A stretch of DNA of 64,000 nucleotides, taken from Viola odorata (taxonomy: Eukaryota; Streptophyta; Magnoliopsida; Malpighiales; Violaceae). Within the stretch, counting starts at the first letter, position 1. Each line of letters begins with the position of its first letter. The DNA lies in NCBI GenBank assembly GCA_963691705.1, contig OY829543.1, positions 52,742,564-52,806,563 of the forward strand. The letters run 5' to 3'. Position numbers and translations under genes: made by a program. Under the pieces are notes generated by a model that was given only the letters and a program-made list of their open reading frames with translations, did not search any database and had not been told where the DNA came from. Shown piece by piece: positions 23,345-32,024 of this stretch.

Positions 23345-24556
23345 GGTTGTGGTTGTTCATCGTTACCGGAGAGGATAGAAGACAATTACTCAAGGCCAAG
23401 AAAGGCTCTCCTGAAACATGATGTGAGGCAGCTATGGGATAAGTCATCCTAGATTTTCAGATAGATTAACACTGTTATTATTGTTGAATTGAAACGAAGG
23501 AGGGAGATGTGGAAGAAGTAACCCATGTGTAATAAATAATAAAAAATGAGGGGAAGGAAATATAATTTGAATTTGGTCAAATTTTTAAATTAATTGAAAT
23601 TCCCAAATTTTAGCTAGTTCTAGTGTTTAGGGTTGGAGAGCAGAGCGAGTTGGAGGAAAAAGCGAGGGTGAGGAGAGATTAAATATTTTTTTAAATGGGC
23701 TAAGTTTCGAAAATTCAAATATTTGGTTTGAATTTCAAACACGCAAGCTCACCCACACAGAAAACAAAAGATTGAGATGACGTACACATTCAACAACTGA
23801 TTTTAATAACCGCTTTTATAGACCCAACGTCTATTAAAAATAAGAGAGGGAGTATTTGCATGGTCATCTAACGAAATGCTCAAATTGGATCCTAAGGAAG
23901 CGGTTTACAATCTTGCATTCAATCAAACAAGAAGTTCGTCTCATCAATGAGAATTTTTTGAACAAGTTTTTTCCTTAAAAAAAATGTAATACTTTTAATC
24001 ACTAAAAGTACTACTCCCTCCGGACACAATTACTTGTCACTGGCTACTATTCATGTATGTGTTTCGAGGAGGCCGAATGGCTCACTATTTGACCCAAAAA
24101 GTTCCGTACTTTTTCTCGGACGTACGTTAAGGATTAGCGTACGTTAGAAAAAAGTACGAATTTTTTTGGGATCAAATAGTGAGTCATTCAGTTTCCTCGA
24201 AATGCGTACTAGAATAGTAAAGTGACAAATAATTGTGTCCGGAGGGAGTATATTTTAGTAGGTTGGGTATTAATGTGTCATTTCATGTCGCATCTTGGCA
24301 TGCGACAAAGCCATGTGTGTGGCTTCTAGTGGGTCAACTTTTTTTCTACAAATAGTTATGTAATTTTTTTTGTTAGAAAAATTATTCGGATGAATTTTAA
24401 ATCAAATTGAATGAAACTATATAAATAAAGAGTATTAACAGCTTAAAATTGAAATCAATCCAAGAAGTATAGTCATTAATAAAACAAACTAGCTAGATTC
24501 GTTCTTTAAAGAGAAAAAGCCTAAATAATAAACTTTATTTATTTATTTTTTCTTTC
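23345..24556. repeat. Tandem duplication, copy 2
   Basis: A diverged copy of 22398-23318, again carrying the mariner right end (the GAGGGAG terminus at about 23846-23852) and the same flank. It is longer because a MITE of about 235 bp is inserted at 24011-24248, where copy 1 has an uninterrupted site. Confidence 0.75.
24011..24248. mobile_element. Stowaway-like MITE inside duplication copy 2
   Basis: The inverted repeats are about 28 bp, beginning CTCCCTCCGGACACAATTA at 24014, with matching complement ending at 24248. The element is a near-complete palindrome; for example GGCTCACTATTTGA pairs with its complement near 24175. TA flanks the insertion. Comparison with copy 1 shows the empty site as AGAGTATATTTTAG, and the filled copy has three extra bases (CTA) at the left junction. 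Confidence 0.85.
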
Positions 24557-25270
24557 CACTAATAATCAATTATTTATAAAACAATTTATTACCACATAAA
24601 AAATCATCAACAATATTAATAGCTTTTTTTCAGACAAAGTTCTAGAACTCGTAGACTTACTGGTAATAAAATACTGATCCGACTCTCATGATTATCTATA
24701 AAAAGAAATGCAAAAAAGATCATAACTACATGCTATAAACTATAAACTTTTTTAAAAATAAATTCAAACTATAAGGACCGAACTAAACTAATAATAATAC
24801 CACACCATCAATTATTTGAGGTTTTACTTTCGAAAGTTTATCAACATGAGAATCATCCGATCATGATTATATAGAATTTCAATTCAAATTATATCAAATC
24901 ATCCAATCATGTTTATAATACTTCATTTTATGCATTCTGAAACTTGTCATTTGCACTAATTGCTTAATATTAACAAATCAATTACCGTCCAAATAGTCTT
25001 ATTACCATATTAAACCGAAACTGATCCTGTTATTCCAAACAAAATTAAAATTTTCAAGAATAAAAGTGGAGTTTAATTCATCAAATGTAGTGCTGTTATT
25101 TGACTCCATCTCGTAGTGTCATACAAGAAATGAAGCTGATGATAACACAAAAATTTTCGAGTTTTTTCAGACACTTAGGCCATTGAAGGAGGCGTAAGAG
25201 AATAGTTAAACTCAACATGTGATATTCTTTATTTTTTGGTTAAAATCAGACTTAGGTAAAACATATTATA
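24557..25270. other. Intergenic AT-rich sequence
   Basis: No coding frame or transposon ends that I can support. The right end near 25090-25260 may be the 3' part of the minus-strand small-RNA transcript, but I could not assign box elements there. Confidence 0.45.
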
Positions 25271-25274
25271 AGCC

Positions 25275-25386
25275 TCAGCTAAATCCATTCATGTCACGGA
25301 AATTATGGTTTCTGCCAAGTAGGTTCTCCCTGAATAAACAGAGTCTCAGCTCCACCACACCTCAATTAGGTGGATTATATCATCAA
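25275..25386 (-). ncRNA. Structured small-RNA module A (C/D-like)
   Basis: On the minus strand this block begins with TTGATGA (C-like, one mismatch) and ends with CTGA. It is homologous to 25475-25584. Shared blocks are AATCC near the 5' end pairing with GGATT near the 3' end, GGTGTGGTGGAGCTGAG with an internal CTGA, a hairpin (CTCTG with CAGGG), and GAGAACCTACTTGGCAGAA. The hairpin has changed on both arms relative to module B while still pairing, which suggests selection on RNA structure. The RNA class is not certain, and I do not recognise the exact family. Confidence 0.4.
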
Positions 25387-25474
25387 TGACATTGTAGATA
25401 AAAACAATTTCCAAAAATTCAGGAATTGAAGAATGAAAATCAATAACTTTTACTGGAAATAATGGATGTTTGCA

Positions 25475-25584
25475 TCAGTTAAATCCATTGATATCAGCGA
25501 ATTGTAGCTTCTGCCGAGTAGGTTCTCCCTGCATAGCAGGGGCTCAGCTCCACTACACCTCGAACAAGCGGATTGAATCATCAT
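25475..25584 (-). ncRNA. Structured small-RNA module B (C/D-like), homologue of module A
   Basis: It starts with ATGATGA, a perfect C box, and ends with CTGA. The internal hairpin is perfect (CCCTGC, loop, GCAGGG). AATCC and GGATT lie just inside the two boxes, as in module A. The stretch before the terminal CTGA, ATGGATTTAA, is nearly identical in both modules and would be the guide if these are C/D snoRNAs. I could not find a good terminal stem, so the type remains open. Confidence 0.42.
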
Positions 25585-25649
25585 CAGCATCAAAAAAACA
25601 CCATGAATGCTAGAACACAAAGCTTCGAAAGGATTTAATAAAAATAAAA

Positions 25650-25733
25650 GGCTCAGAGTTGTGACAGCTTATCAATCAAGAATTTTCTGAAGCAGAACTG
25701 GCGTTTAAAGCTGTAGTATAAATCATCACGGCC
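25650..25733 (-). ncRNA. Box C/D snoRNA candidate (84 nt)
   Basis: A perfect C box GTGATGA (25729-25723) and D box CTGA (25656-25653) lie 66 nt apart. A short terminal stem GGC/GCC flanks them, with one unpaired C. A C'-like TGATTGA and a possible D' (CAGA after TTCTGCTT) lie between. The guide next to D would be AGCTGTCACAACT. Length and layout are typical for plant C/D snoRNAs that direct 2'-O-methylation of rRNA. The target was not determined. Confidence 0.55.
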
Positions 25734-25793
25734 AATCTGAAATAAAATCCTTTATAATTTCGGACAAAAATGAATAAAATCTGAAATATCTGG

Positions 25794-25877
25794 CTCATAT
25801 CAAGAAATTCAACCATAATTAATCCTCTGCTTCATTGATTTCTCTCAGAAGCGCGGATAAATGTATAATCATCGCCA
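25794..25877 (-). ncRNA. Weak box C/D snoRNA candidate
   Basis: The stem TGGC/GCCA encloses GATGATT (imperfect C box) and ATGA (non-canonical D box). A good CTGA (D'-like) follows CCGCGCTT inside. Size and position in the cluster fit a C/D snoRNA, but both terminal boxes deviate. Confidence 0.3.
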
Positions 25878-25970
25878 CTAACATATTCGAAAAAAGGTGA
25901 AGAGCACACCAATCCAAAAATCACCAATCAAACACAGATCTATAAATTTATAATATGGCGGAAGTCTTTA

Positions 25971-26036
25971 GAGGCAAAACTACAGAGAGAGTACACCCCC
26001 ACGTGAAACACCGCCTAAGAATTGAATCTTTGCCTC
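25971..26036 (-). ncRNA. Stable hairpin in the small-RNA cluster
   Basis: GAGGCAAA (26036-26029) pairs perfectly with TTTGCCTC (25978-25971), closing a 50-nt loop that can fold further. It lies between the H/ACA RNA and the C/D candidates on the same strand. It may be one arm of an H/ACA RNA, but I found no convincing H or ACA box beside it. Confidence 0.3.
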
Positions 26037-26150
26037 CATGACTAGCTTTTAATTTTCTAATCAAAACAGAGAAAACAAGCTTGAGGTATTGAGAGGCAGG
26101 AGCAGCAAGGGTAGTATAAGAAAAATAAAATTAGTTTTTTGAATTGTATC

Positions 26151-26297
26151 AAATGTCGCCGCTGTTTTGACACAGATCTAGCCGTGGAAAGAAAAGGCTA
26201 AACCGCAACACTAAACGGCAATGTTTTAGCACGAGCAATGGGGCCAGCAGCTTCATCTGTAACAGTAATCGGAGAAGCCCGGGGTTGCATCGTGCAT
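26151..26297 (-). ncRNA. H/ACA box snoRNA (147 nt)
   Basis: A complete two-hairpin H/ACA architecture reads on the minus strand. The 5' hairpin is closed by GCACGA/TCGTGC and, after a bulge, GCAA/TTGC, with a GCTTC/GAAGC upper stem and an internal pocket. The H box AAAACA (consensus ANANNA) follows. The 3' hairpin has a lower stem TTGCCG/CGGCGA, large internal loops as pocket, and a nine-pair upper stem GGTTTAGCC/GGCTAGATC. ACA (26156-26154) sits exactly three nucleotides from the end. Such RNAs guide pseudouridylation of rRNA or snRNA in the nucleolus. It is the first RNA after the minus-strand promoter. I did not identify the target. Confidence 0.75.
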
Positions 26298-26382
26298 AAA
26301 AACGAGATCTGTAATTTTATTTTATTTTATGCGGAGAATAAATCGACGAGACAAGGAGACAGGAGAAAGCACTTACAGTGGA

Positions 26383-26551
26383 AAACCCTAATTGAGACTG
26401 CGATGAGGAAAGGGGAGAAGGATGAGATGTTTATATAGAGAGGTGTAATGTAAAAACCCTAATTGAGTAACTGGGGTCTTGACGTCTTGTACTAGTTGAT
26501 GGGCCTAAAAATGCAACACATTTTAATGGCCCATGACATTTTGGCTGGGCC
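26383..26551. promoter_or_regulatory. Divergent promoter: TATA, telo-boxes and site II elements
   Basis: On the minus strand TATATAAA lies at 26437-26430, about 130 nt before the H/ACA RNA. Telo-boxes AAACCCTAA are at 26383-26391 and 26454-26462. Site II elements TGGGCC/GGCCCA are at 26500-26505, 26528-26533 and 26546-26551. Telo-box plus site II is the known layout of plant snoRNA-cluster and ribosomal-protein promoters. eRF1 starts in the opposite direction, with its 5' UTR beginning near 26640, so the region probably serves both. Confidence 0.6.
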
Positions 26552-26794
26552 TCAAATGTATTTCTTGCTAAATATATTATATAATTTTTAGGTATTTTCC
26601 ATCACAAAAATACATAATAATTTATTTTTTATTTATAAGAAAACAAGTTTGACTCATGCAAGGACATGAAGTCTATTTTCTTGTTGTTCAAGTAAAAAAG
26701 AAAATCCACAAAACTCGTATAAATGGAGCTCCACATAAGAATAGAAAACTTGATTCAGCAGTTTGGAAAACCCCAGCTAGCACCTCAATCACAG

Positions 26795-27240
26795 GTTCGT
26801 TACTTTACCTTCTTGTGCTTAGTTACTCCATTATTTGTTCTTAATAGCAATCACAGGGTTGTGTTTGTGACAAATCCTTGAATTTTTATATATCCAGCCA
26901 GCGAACTGGGTTTCTAGCTAGGGTTTTGTTTGTTAATCATGATGTAATTTTTGAGAACAATGTGTTTTTTGTCCAGTGTATTTGATTTCTTCCAATGATC
27001 ATTTAGTTTAATGAGAAAAGCTTTCTATTATGTTTGTTTGATGATAATATTCATGTAGGAGTTGAATTCTAATGTGGGTATCTTTGGGCAGATTCATTTG
27101 GGTTAATCTTCTATGCTCTAAGCTATTTCCTGAACATCAAATTGCTTAATTTAATTGTAGTTGTTACCAGTTTCTAACTTCTTTGATCGATCCCTTGAAT
27201 ATCTTGTTCTTTATTCTTTTGCTTCTTTATTTGCAACCAG
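26795..27240 (+). other. Probable 5' UTR intron of eRF1
   Basis: The donor CAG|GTTCGT at 26795 and acceptor GCAACCAG at 27240, preceded by a T-rich tract, bracket 446 bp. The acceptor lies 10 nt before the start codon. A leader intron before an intronless CDS is usual for plant eRF1 genes. Confidence 0.6.
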
Positions 27241-27250
27241 AGTAACCAAA

Positions 27251-28552
27251 ATGGCAGGCAATCAAGGGACTGACAAGAGCATTGAGATGTGGAAAATGAA
27301 GAGATTGATCAAAGAGCTAGATGCAGCTCAGGGCAATGGCACCAGCATGATTTCACTTATCTTGCGCCCAAGGGACCAGATTTCTAAAGCTGCGAAGATG
27401 CTCGGAAATGAATATTGAACTGCGGCCAACATCAAGAGTAGGGTGAACCGAAAATCTGTGCAAGATGCAATCACTTCCGCTCAGCAAAGGCTCAAACTTT
27501 ACAAAGAGGTTCCCCCTACTGGACTCGTCCTGTATGCTGGATCGGTTGAGACTGATGATGGGAAAGAAAAGAAGGTTGTGTTTGATATAGTACCTTTTAA
27601 GCCCATAAGTCAGTCTCTATACCTCTGTGACAAGAGGTTTCACACTGAATCCTTGCACGAGCTTCTGGACTCGGATAACAAGTTTGGATTCCTCATTATG
27701 GATGGGAACGGGACTCTGTTTGGACTGCTGAGTGGCAACAGTAGGGAGGTGCTTAGTAAATTTACGGTCGAGCTCCCTAAGAAGCATGGAAGAGGTGGCC
27801 AATCAGCTGCTCGATTTGGTCGTCTTCGAATGGAAAGTCGCCACAACTATGTGAGGAAGGCAGCTGAACTTGCCACAAGTCATTTCATAGACTCTGTAAC
27901 GAGCCTGCCCAACATATCTGGACTGATACTTGCTGGTTCTGCTGATTTAAAGACAGAGTTGAGCCAATCTGAGCTGTTCGATCCGCGCCTACGTTCCAAG
28001 CTATTAAAGGTGGTTGATATTGCACATGGTGGAGACGCTGGTTTCAATCAGGCCATAGAGTTATCAGCAGAACTTCTATCCAATGTGAAGTTCATACAAG
28101 ATAAGCGCCTGCTCAGGAACTTCATGGAGGAAGTCAATCGGGATAGTGGGAAGTTTGTGTATGGCTTTGATGATACAATGAAGATTCTGGAGATGGGTGC
28201 TATACGGACACTAATTGTGTGGGAAGATTTGGAGATGAATCGCTACGTGCTGAAAAATGTCAAGACTGATGAGACTTGTGCTAGGTACTTTAACAAGGAT
28301 CAAGAAGCTGACCGTGGCAACTTTCAGGATCCGGCCACTTCATCTGATTTGGAGATTCTGGAAAACATGCCTCTGCTTGAATGGTTCGCGAATGAGTACA
28401 AGCAATTTGGTTGTGTGCTTGAGATTGTCTCAGATAAATCAGAAGAAGGAGCACAATTTTGCGGAGGTTTTGGTGGCATTGGAGGAATCCTGCGCTATCA
28501 GGTTGATATTAGGTCCCTCGACGAGCCAGAAACAGATGAAGATGCAGAGTAA
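27251..28552 (+). CDS. Eukaryotic release factor eRF1, full-length frame with in-frame TGA at codon 56
   Basis: The reading frame from ATG 27251 to TAA 28552 covers 433 codons, the normal eRF1 length, with one interruption: TGA at 27416-27418. Plant eRF1 has Gly (GGA-type codon) there, so a single G-to-T change explains it. eRF1 recognises all three stop codons in the ribosomal A site and triggers peptide release. Motifs, counting TGA as 56, are GTS 30-32, TAANIKS 57-63 (usually TASNIKS), YLCDKRF 124-130 (YxCxxxF), GGQ 182-184, and the C-terminal [13 protein letters not shown] that binds eRF3. No other stop or frameshift occurs in the remaining 377 codons. The protein is more diverged than typical plant eRF1 copies. 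A 5' UTR intron (26795-27240, GT-AG) argues against a processed pseudogene. It could be a recent pseudogene, a sequence error, or a readthrough gene. Confidence 0.88.
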
Positions 28553-29091
28553 GCGCTTGAAGGAAGTTTTCCGTACTGCTTGCAACAGAAGAAAAATTGT
28601 GTGCTTGTGATTGATGTTTGATGTTTGCACAAAGTATTAAGAACTTTCAGTTTTCTTTGGTACTTAATGGGTACTATGTTCTTTCATATTGTTTCTTTAG
28701 TTTTTTGGCACTTAATGGGTACATTTGCACATCTACAATTTTGACCTAGACAGATTAAAGATCATAGTAACAAAAAGAAAAAAAACTTGAAAATTCTAAA
28801 CAGATTTCTACTAAACGGATAATTTGCACCAATGATTCAGTATGCCAATAGTTTTTTGTGTGGATCTGATGCATTTTGCTGCAACTGAAACGATCTCAAC
28901 TGCTAATCACGTTCGTTAATCTTTGTTTTTAAACCAATACTAGTTGTAGTCGAGTGGGGACCATGCTCGAACGATTGGCCTCCTCCGAAGAGATTGAAAA
29001 ACACTCTATTGTTAAACATGTAGGAGGCGAGAGAGAAGATGTGGTGTTTGTTGGTTTGAGGAGTGAGGAAGAGAAAGTCGATTTTGTTTTA

Positions 29092-29142
29092 ATACCACAT
29101 CGGAAGCGCGCAAGGGTGAGATAACGGGTGGGGGTATAAATA
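29092..29142 (+). promoter_or_regulatory. USE and TATA of the U1 snRNA gene (Pol II type)
   Basis: The upstream sequence element ATACCACATCG (29092-29102) matches the plant RTCCCACATCG consensus with one mismatch. TATAAATA lies at 29135-29142. The 32-bp gap between them is the Pol II type spacing, and the TATA begins 31 bp before the U1 start. Confidence 0.85.
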
Positions 29143-29165
29143 AGAGATGCATGTCTCAGTTACAC

Positions 29166-29328
29166 ATACTTACCTGGACGGGATGTATGGGTGATCAAGA
29201 AGGCCCATGGTCTAGGACTAGTGACCTCCATTGCACATACCGGAGGGGTGCTGTCCTAAAGTCTCCCCAAGTGGGAGAGCCTACGTCATAATTTGTGGCA
29301 GCGGGGGTCTGCGTTCGCCCGGCCCCTA
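29166..29328 (+). ncRNA. U1 spliceosomal snRNA
   Basis: A complete plant U1 of about 163 nt. The 5' end ATACTTACCTG pairs with 5' splice sites. The block GGGTGATCAAGAAGGCCCA leads to the U1-70K and U1A loops. The loop II core ATTGCAC sits on a CTCC/GGAG stem. The Sm site ATAATTTGTGG is at about 29288, and the 3' terminal hairpin GGGGGTCTGCG...GGCCCCT closes the RNA. The RNA defines 5' splice sites in the nucleus. All core elements appear intact, and with its promoter and 3' box this looks like a functional gene. Confidence 0.93.
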
Positions 29329-29337
29329 CCCAATTCA

Positions 29338-29348
29338 TCAGTTTAAAC
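29338..29348 (+). terminator. 3'-end box of the U1 snRNA gene
   Basis: CATCAGTTTAAAC, about 10 nt after the mature 3' end, contains AGTTTAA, matching the plant snRNA 3' box CA(N)AGTNNAA that directs 3' end formation. Confidence 0.65.
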
Positions 29349-29579
29349 GTTTTAATTAGGCTTGTGATGTAAAAGTGGCTCCAAATAAATGCCCCTTCCG
29401 AATTCATAAGTTATAACATTTTATCACTGGGCTTTTGAGATATTGAAGGCCCAATTTAACGTTGGGGTTCATTGAAGGTTGTTAAGCCCTGTTCTAGTCT
29501 CAATGATATTTGATGTAGGATAAAAACTGGGTGCAATAGGATCAGTCAATAATGGCTATAAAGGCCATGGGACCTATAA

Positions 29580-29713
29580 TACTTTGATTAATAATATACA
29601 TGGTCAATTTTGTGGATTGATCAAAATTTATTTTTTTCCAAAAAAAAAAACTTCCCTTGTTCGGAAATTCCTAAATTACTAATTTTTTTTCTTTTGAAAA
29701 TTGAAATTAAATT
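29580..29713 (+). repeat. Direct repeat copy 1 upstream of the defensin-like gene
   Basis: This block, from GATTAATAATATACATGGTC to CTTTTGAAAATTGA, recurs at 30046-30175 with substitutions and small indels. About 330 bp of other AT-rich sequence separates the copies. Confidence 0.65.
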
Positions 29714-30045
29714 CCAAAATAAGAAAAATTACATTAAAATGTTTTTTCAAAAAAAAAAGATTTGATAAAAAAATGCTTAGTAAATTTATCAATCTAAAAA
29801 ACATATTACGAATTCTTATTGTTCATTTTATTTGTTATTTTAGTCATTGTTCTACGGATTTTTATTATCCCAAAACGTCGTTTATTTTGCAGCGGAGAAA
29901 GTATTATTTAGTATGTTACAAAATTTTACAATGTAATTTAATATTTTTTTCATAAAACCGTCTATAACAAGCTACAAGTTTCCTAGTACTTAAATGGAAA
30001 AGGACACATGTCAGATAATAAGAAAATAAATTATTCATGACGTGG

Positions 30046-30175
30046 ATTAATAATATAAATGGTCAATTTTGTGAATGTCAGTCTTATTAAAATTTTATTT
30101 TTTCCCAAATAAACCTCCCTTGTTTGGAAATTCCCAAATTATTATTATTTTTCTTTTGAAAATTGATATTACCTT
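30046..30175 (+). repeat. Direct repeat copy 2 in the defensin-like gene promoter
   Basis: Diverged copy of 29580-29713. It ends 75 bp before the start codon of the cysteine-rich peptide gene, so it makes up most of the proximal promoter. Confidence 0.65.
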
Positions 30176-30203
30176 CCTCTTTTGGAAATTGCCATCCTAT
30201 CCC

Positions 30204-30211
30204 TATATATA
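30204..30211 (+). promoter_or_regulatory. TATA box of the defensin-like gene
   Basis: TATATATA lies 40 bp before the start codon, after CTATCCC. The position allows only a short leader. Confidence 0.5.
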
Positions 30212-30250
30212 CAGCTTGTCCTTCAACATTCATCTACATCTTCACTAAAA

Positions 30251-30688
30251 ATGGCCACCATTTCCTTCAACAATTTCTTTGTTCTTCTCTTCGTATTATC
30301 AGGTGTTTTCTCTTTCTTTTCGTATTGTTAAATTATAAAATCATTTCATCAGAAAAAATATAAAAAAATTCAAACTTAACTAAATAAAAGTAAATTCATT
30401 AAAAGCCGGTTATATTAAATTTGATTTTTATCTTCTGATTAGTGGTTTCAAACTTTCAATTCCATATAAAATAATATATTTTGTGTATTTGTAATTTTAG
30501 CTGCTGCGATGCCGTTTACGAGTGCGAATAGATGTGAGGCTATGTTATACCAAGACGGGTGTACACTTGATGACTGTGCACAAAAATGCTATGCTAAGTA
30601 CCAAGGACAAACAACCGTCTCATATAATTGCGCGGAGTCTCGAGCTCAACCGGGTCATTATGCTTGCCAGTGCTTCTGGGATTGTTAG
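30251..30688 (+). CDS. Defensin-like secreted cysteine-rich peptide, 79 aa
   Basis: Two exons (30251-30302 and 30501-30688) joined by a GT-AG intron encode 79 residues. The first 20 or so form a hydrophobic signal peptide (FFVLLFVLSAAAMPFTSA). The mature part has eight cysteines with spacing C-x8-C-x4-C-x3-C-x13-C-x11-C-x1-C-x3-C. The CxxxC (CAQKC) and CxC (CQC) pairs are those of plant defensin-like (DEFL/LCR) peptides. A single phase-1 intron splitting signal peptide and mature part is the standard DEFL gene structure. Expected roles are antimicrobial defence or reproductive signalling. The exact subfamily is not recognised. Confidence 0.85.
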
Positions 30689-30699
30689 CTTTTTATTAT

Positions 30700-32000
30700 T
30701 CTTTTTCTCCAATAATAAATGTGATATTAATAAATACTAATATGTAAAGTATTTTTCCAATAATACTTTACATATTAACAAAAATTATAAAATTTCTATA
30801 AAATATTTGATGTGGTATTTTTATTATTTTAAATTGTCGGGTTATAGAGTGAATTAAAATATATCAATCAAATTTTATATAATTTATTTGTTTGTATAGT
30901 ATTAAGAAAAAATTCGATGTTATATTCTTTTGGCTAAGGAATTACGTTCTTGAAGTATTTAAATATTTATTTATTTACTAGAAATGCACTAATAAAACTC
31001 AATAAATGGTTAAACAAATGTAAAATACTCTAACTACCCTAACTAAAATAAAATAATTTGATTCTTAAAATAACAATAATAAAATAGAATAAAGGAGTAT
31101 ATGAAAATTTGTAAACAAGGTGGCAATGTATAACATTACAGGGCAATAAGTAAGTATTTATTAATATGACAGATGAGATGAATTTTAAATATCTTTTTTT
31201 ATTCATGTAGATTAAAAATTAAACATGTGACGGGTAAGGCGGTGTGTATTAAGGATATAATATATTCGCTAAAATACTTCTCGTCCATCTTTTCCTACTT
31301 GTTTGGAATGACAGAACAATTCATATTCTATGTAATTTTTGCATTCAGGCCATTGACAAGAGACTTGAAGCTAGTGACTCACTTCAATAAATACGGGTGA
31401 AAATTTGTCATTGATGAGTTTAAAAAACTAAATAGATTAGACTCTGATATAGGAAAATCCAAGTCTTTTCAGGTTTTTAGGTATGCGGGTATTGAACTAT
31501 GCTGTTATAAGTGAGTTTGGTAAATCACTGGGATAAATAAATATTGAAAAAGAAGAAGCAAAGTGAGTGTTAAAGTGTGAAAAGAAGGTCCTTTTTATTT
31601 AGGGGTAAAAAGCTGGTAAGAGAATCCAATCCAAGAGTACTCAAACATGGCAAAGCTTAGGAATTAGAAACCAATCCCATCCAATCCTCCTTCACTCTTC
31701 CTCTCTGTTTTAACTCTGTATAAGGAAAAAGGGAATACTTACTCTGCAACAAAAAAACATCCACCCCACTCCTCTCTCACATCCCTCTCTCTCTCTGTCT
31801 TTTCTTTCCACTCCTCTGTTTTAATATTCCAAGCAGATGAATTAAGACAAACAGATAATGGTTGTCTGCCTCCAACAACCATGTCATATTAGGATTAGAA
31901 TGTTTAGGTATGTTCTTGGTCTGAATATAAATCAATAATGTCAGCCATTCAATCCTAAATCCTAAAAGAGCCCAAGAAGCGCAAGCAATTAGCCATACTC
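30700..32000. other. Intergenic, AT-rich, then EPFL promoter
   Basis: The left part is very AT-rich with no ORF of note. From about 31640 it becomes CT-rich (for example TCTCTCTCTCTG near 31790), probably promoter and 5' UTR of the EPFL gene. Confidence 0.5.
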
Positions 32001-32024
32001 TGCTTTCTTCTTCAGTGTTTCTTG

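Noticed and set aside
26383..26462. Interstitial telomeric repeat
   Set aside because: Only two isolated AAACCCTAA copies, best read as telo-box promoter motifs.
27405..27440. A mini-intron that would splice out the eRF1 TGA
   Set aside because: No GT-AG pair in this stretch removes the TGA while keeping frame and the NIKS motif, and plant eRF1 coding regions usually lack introns.
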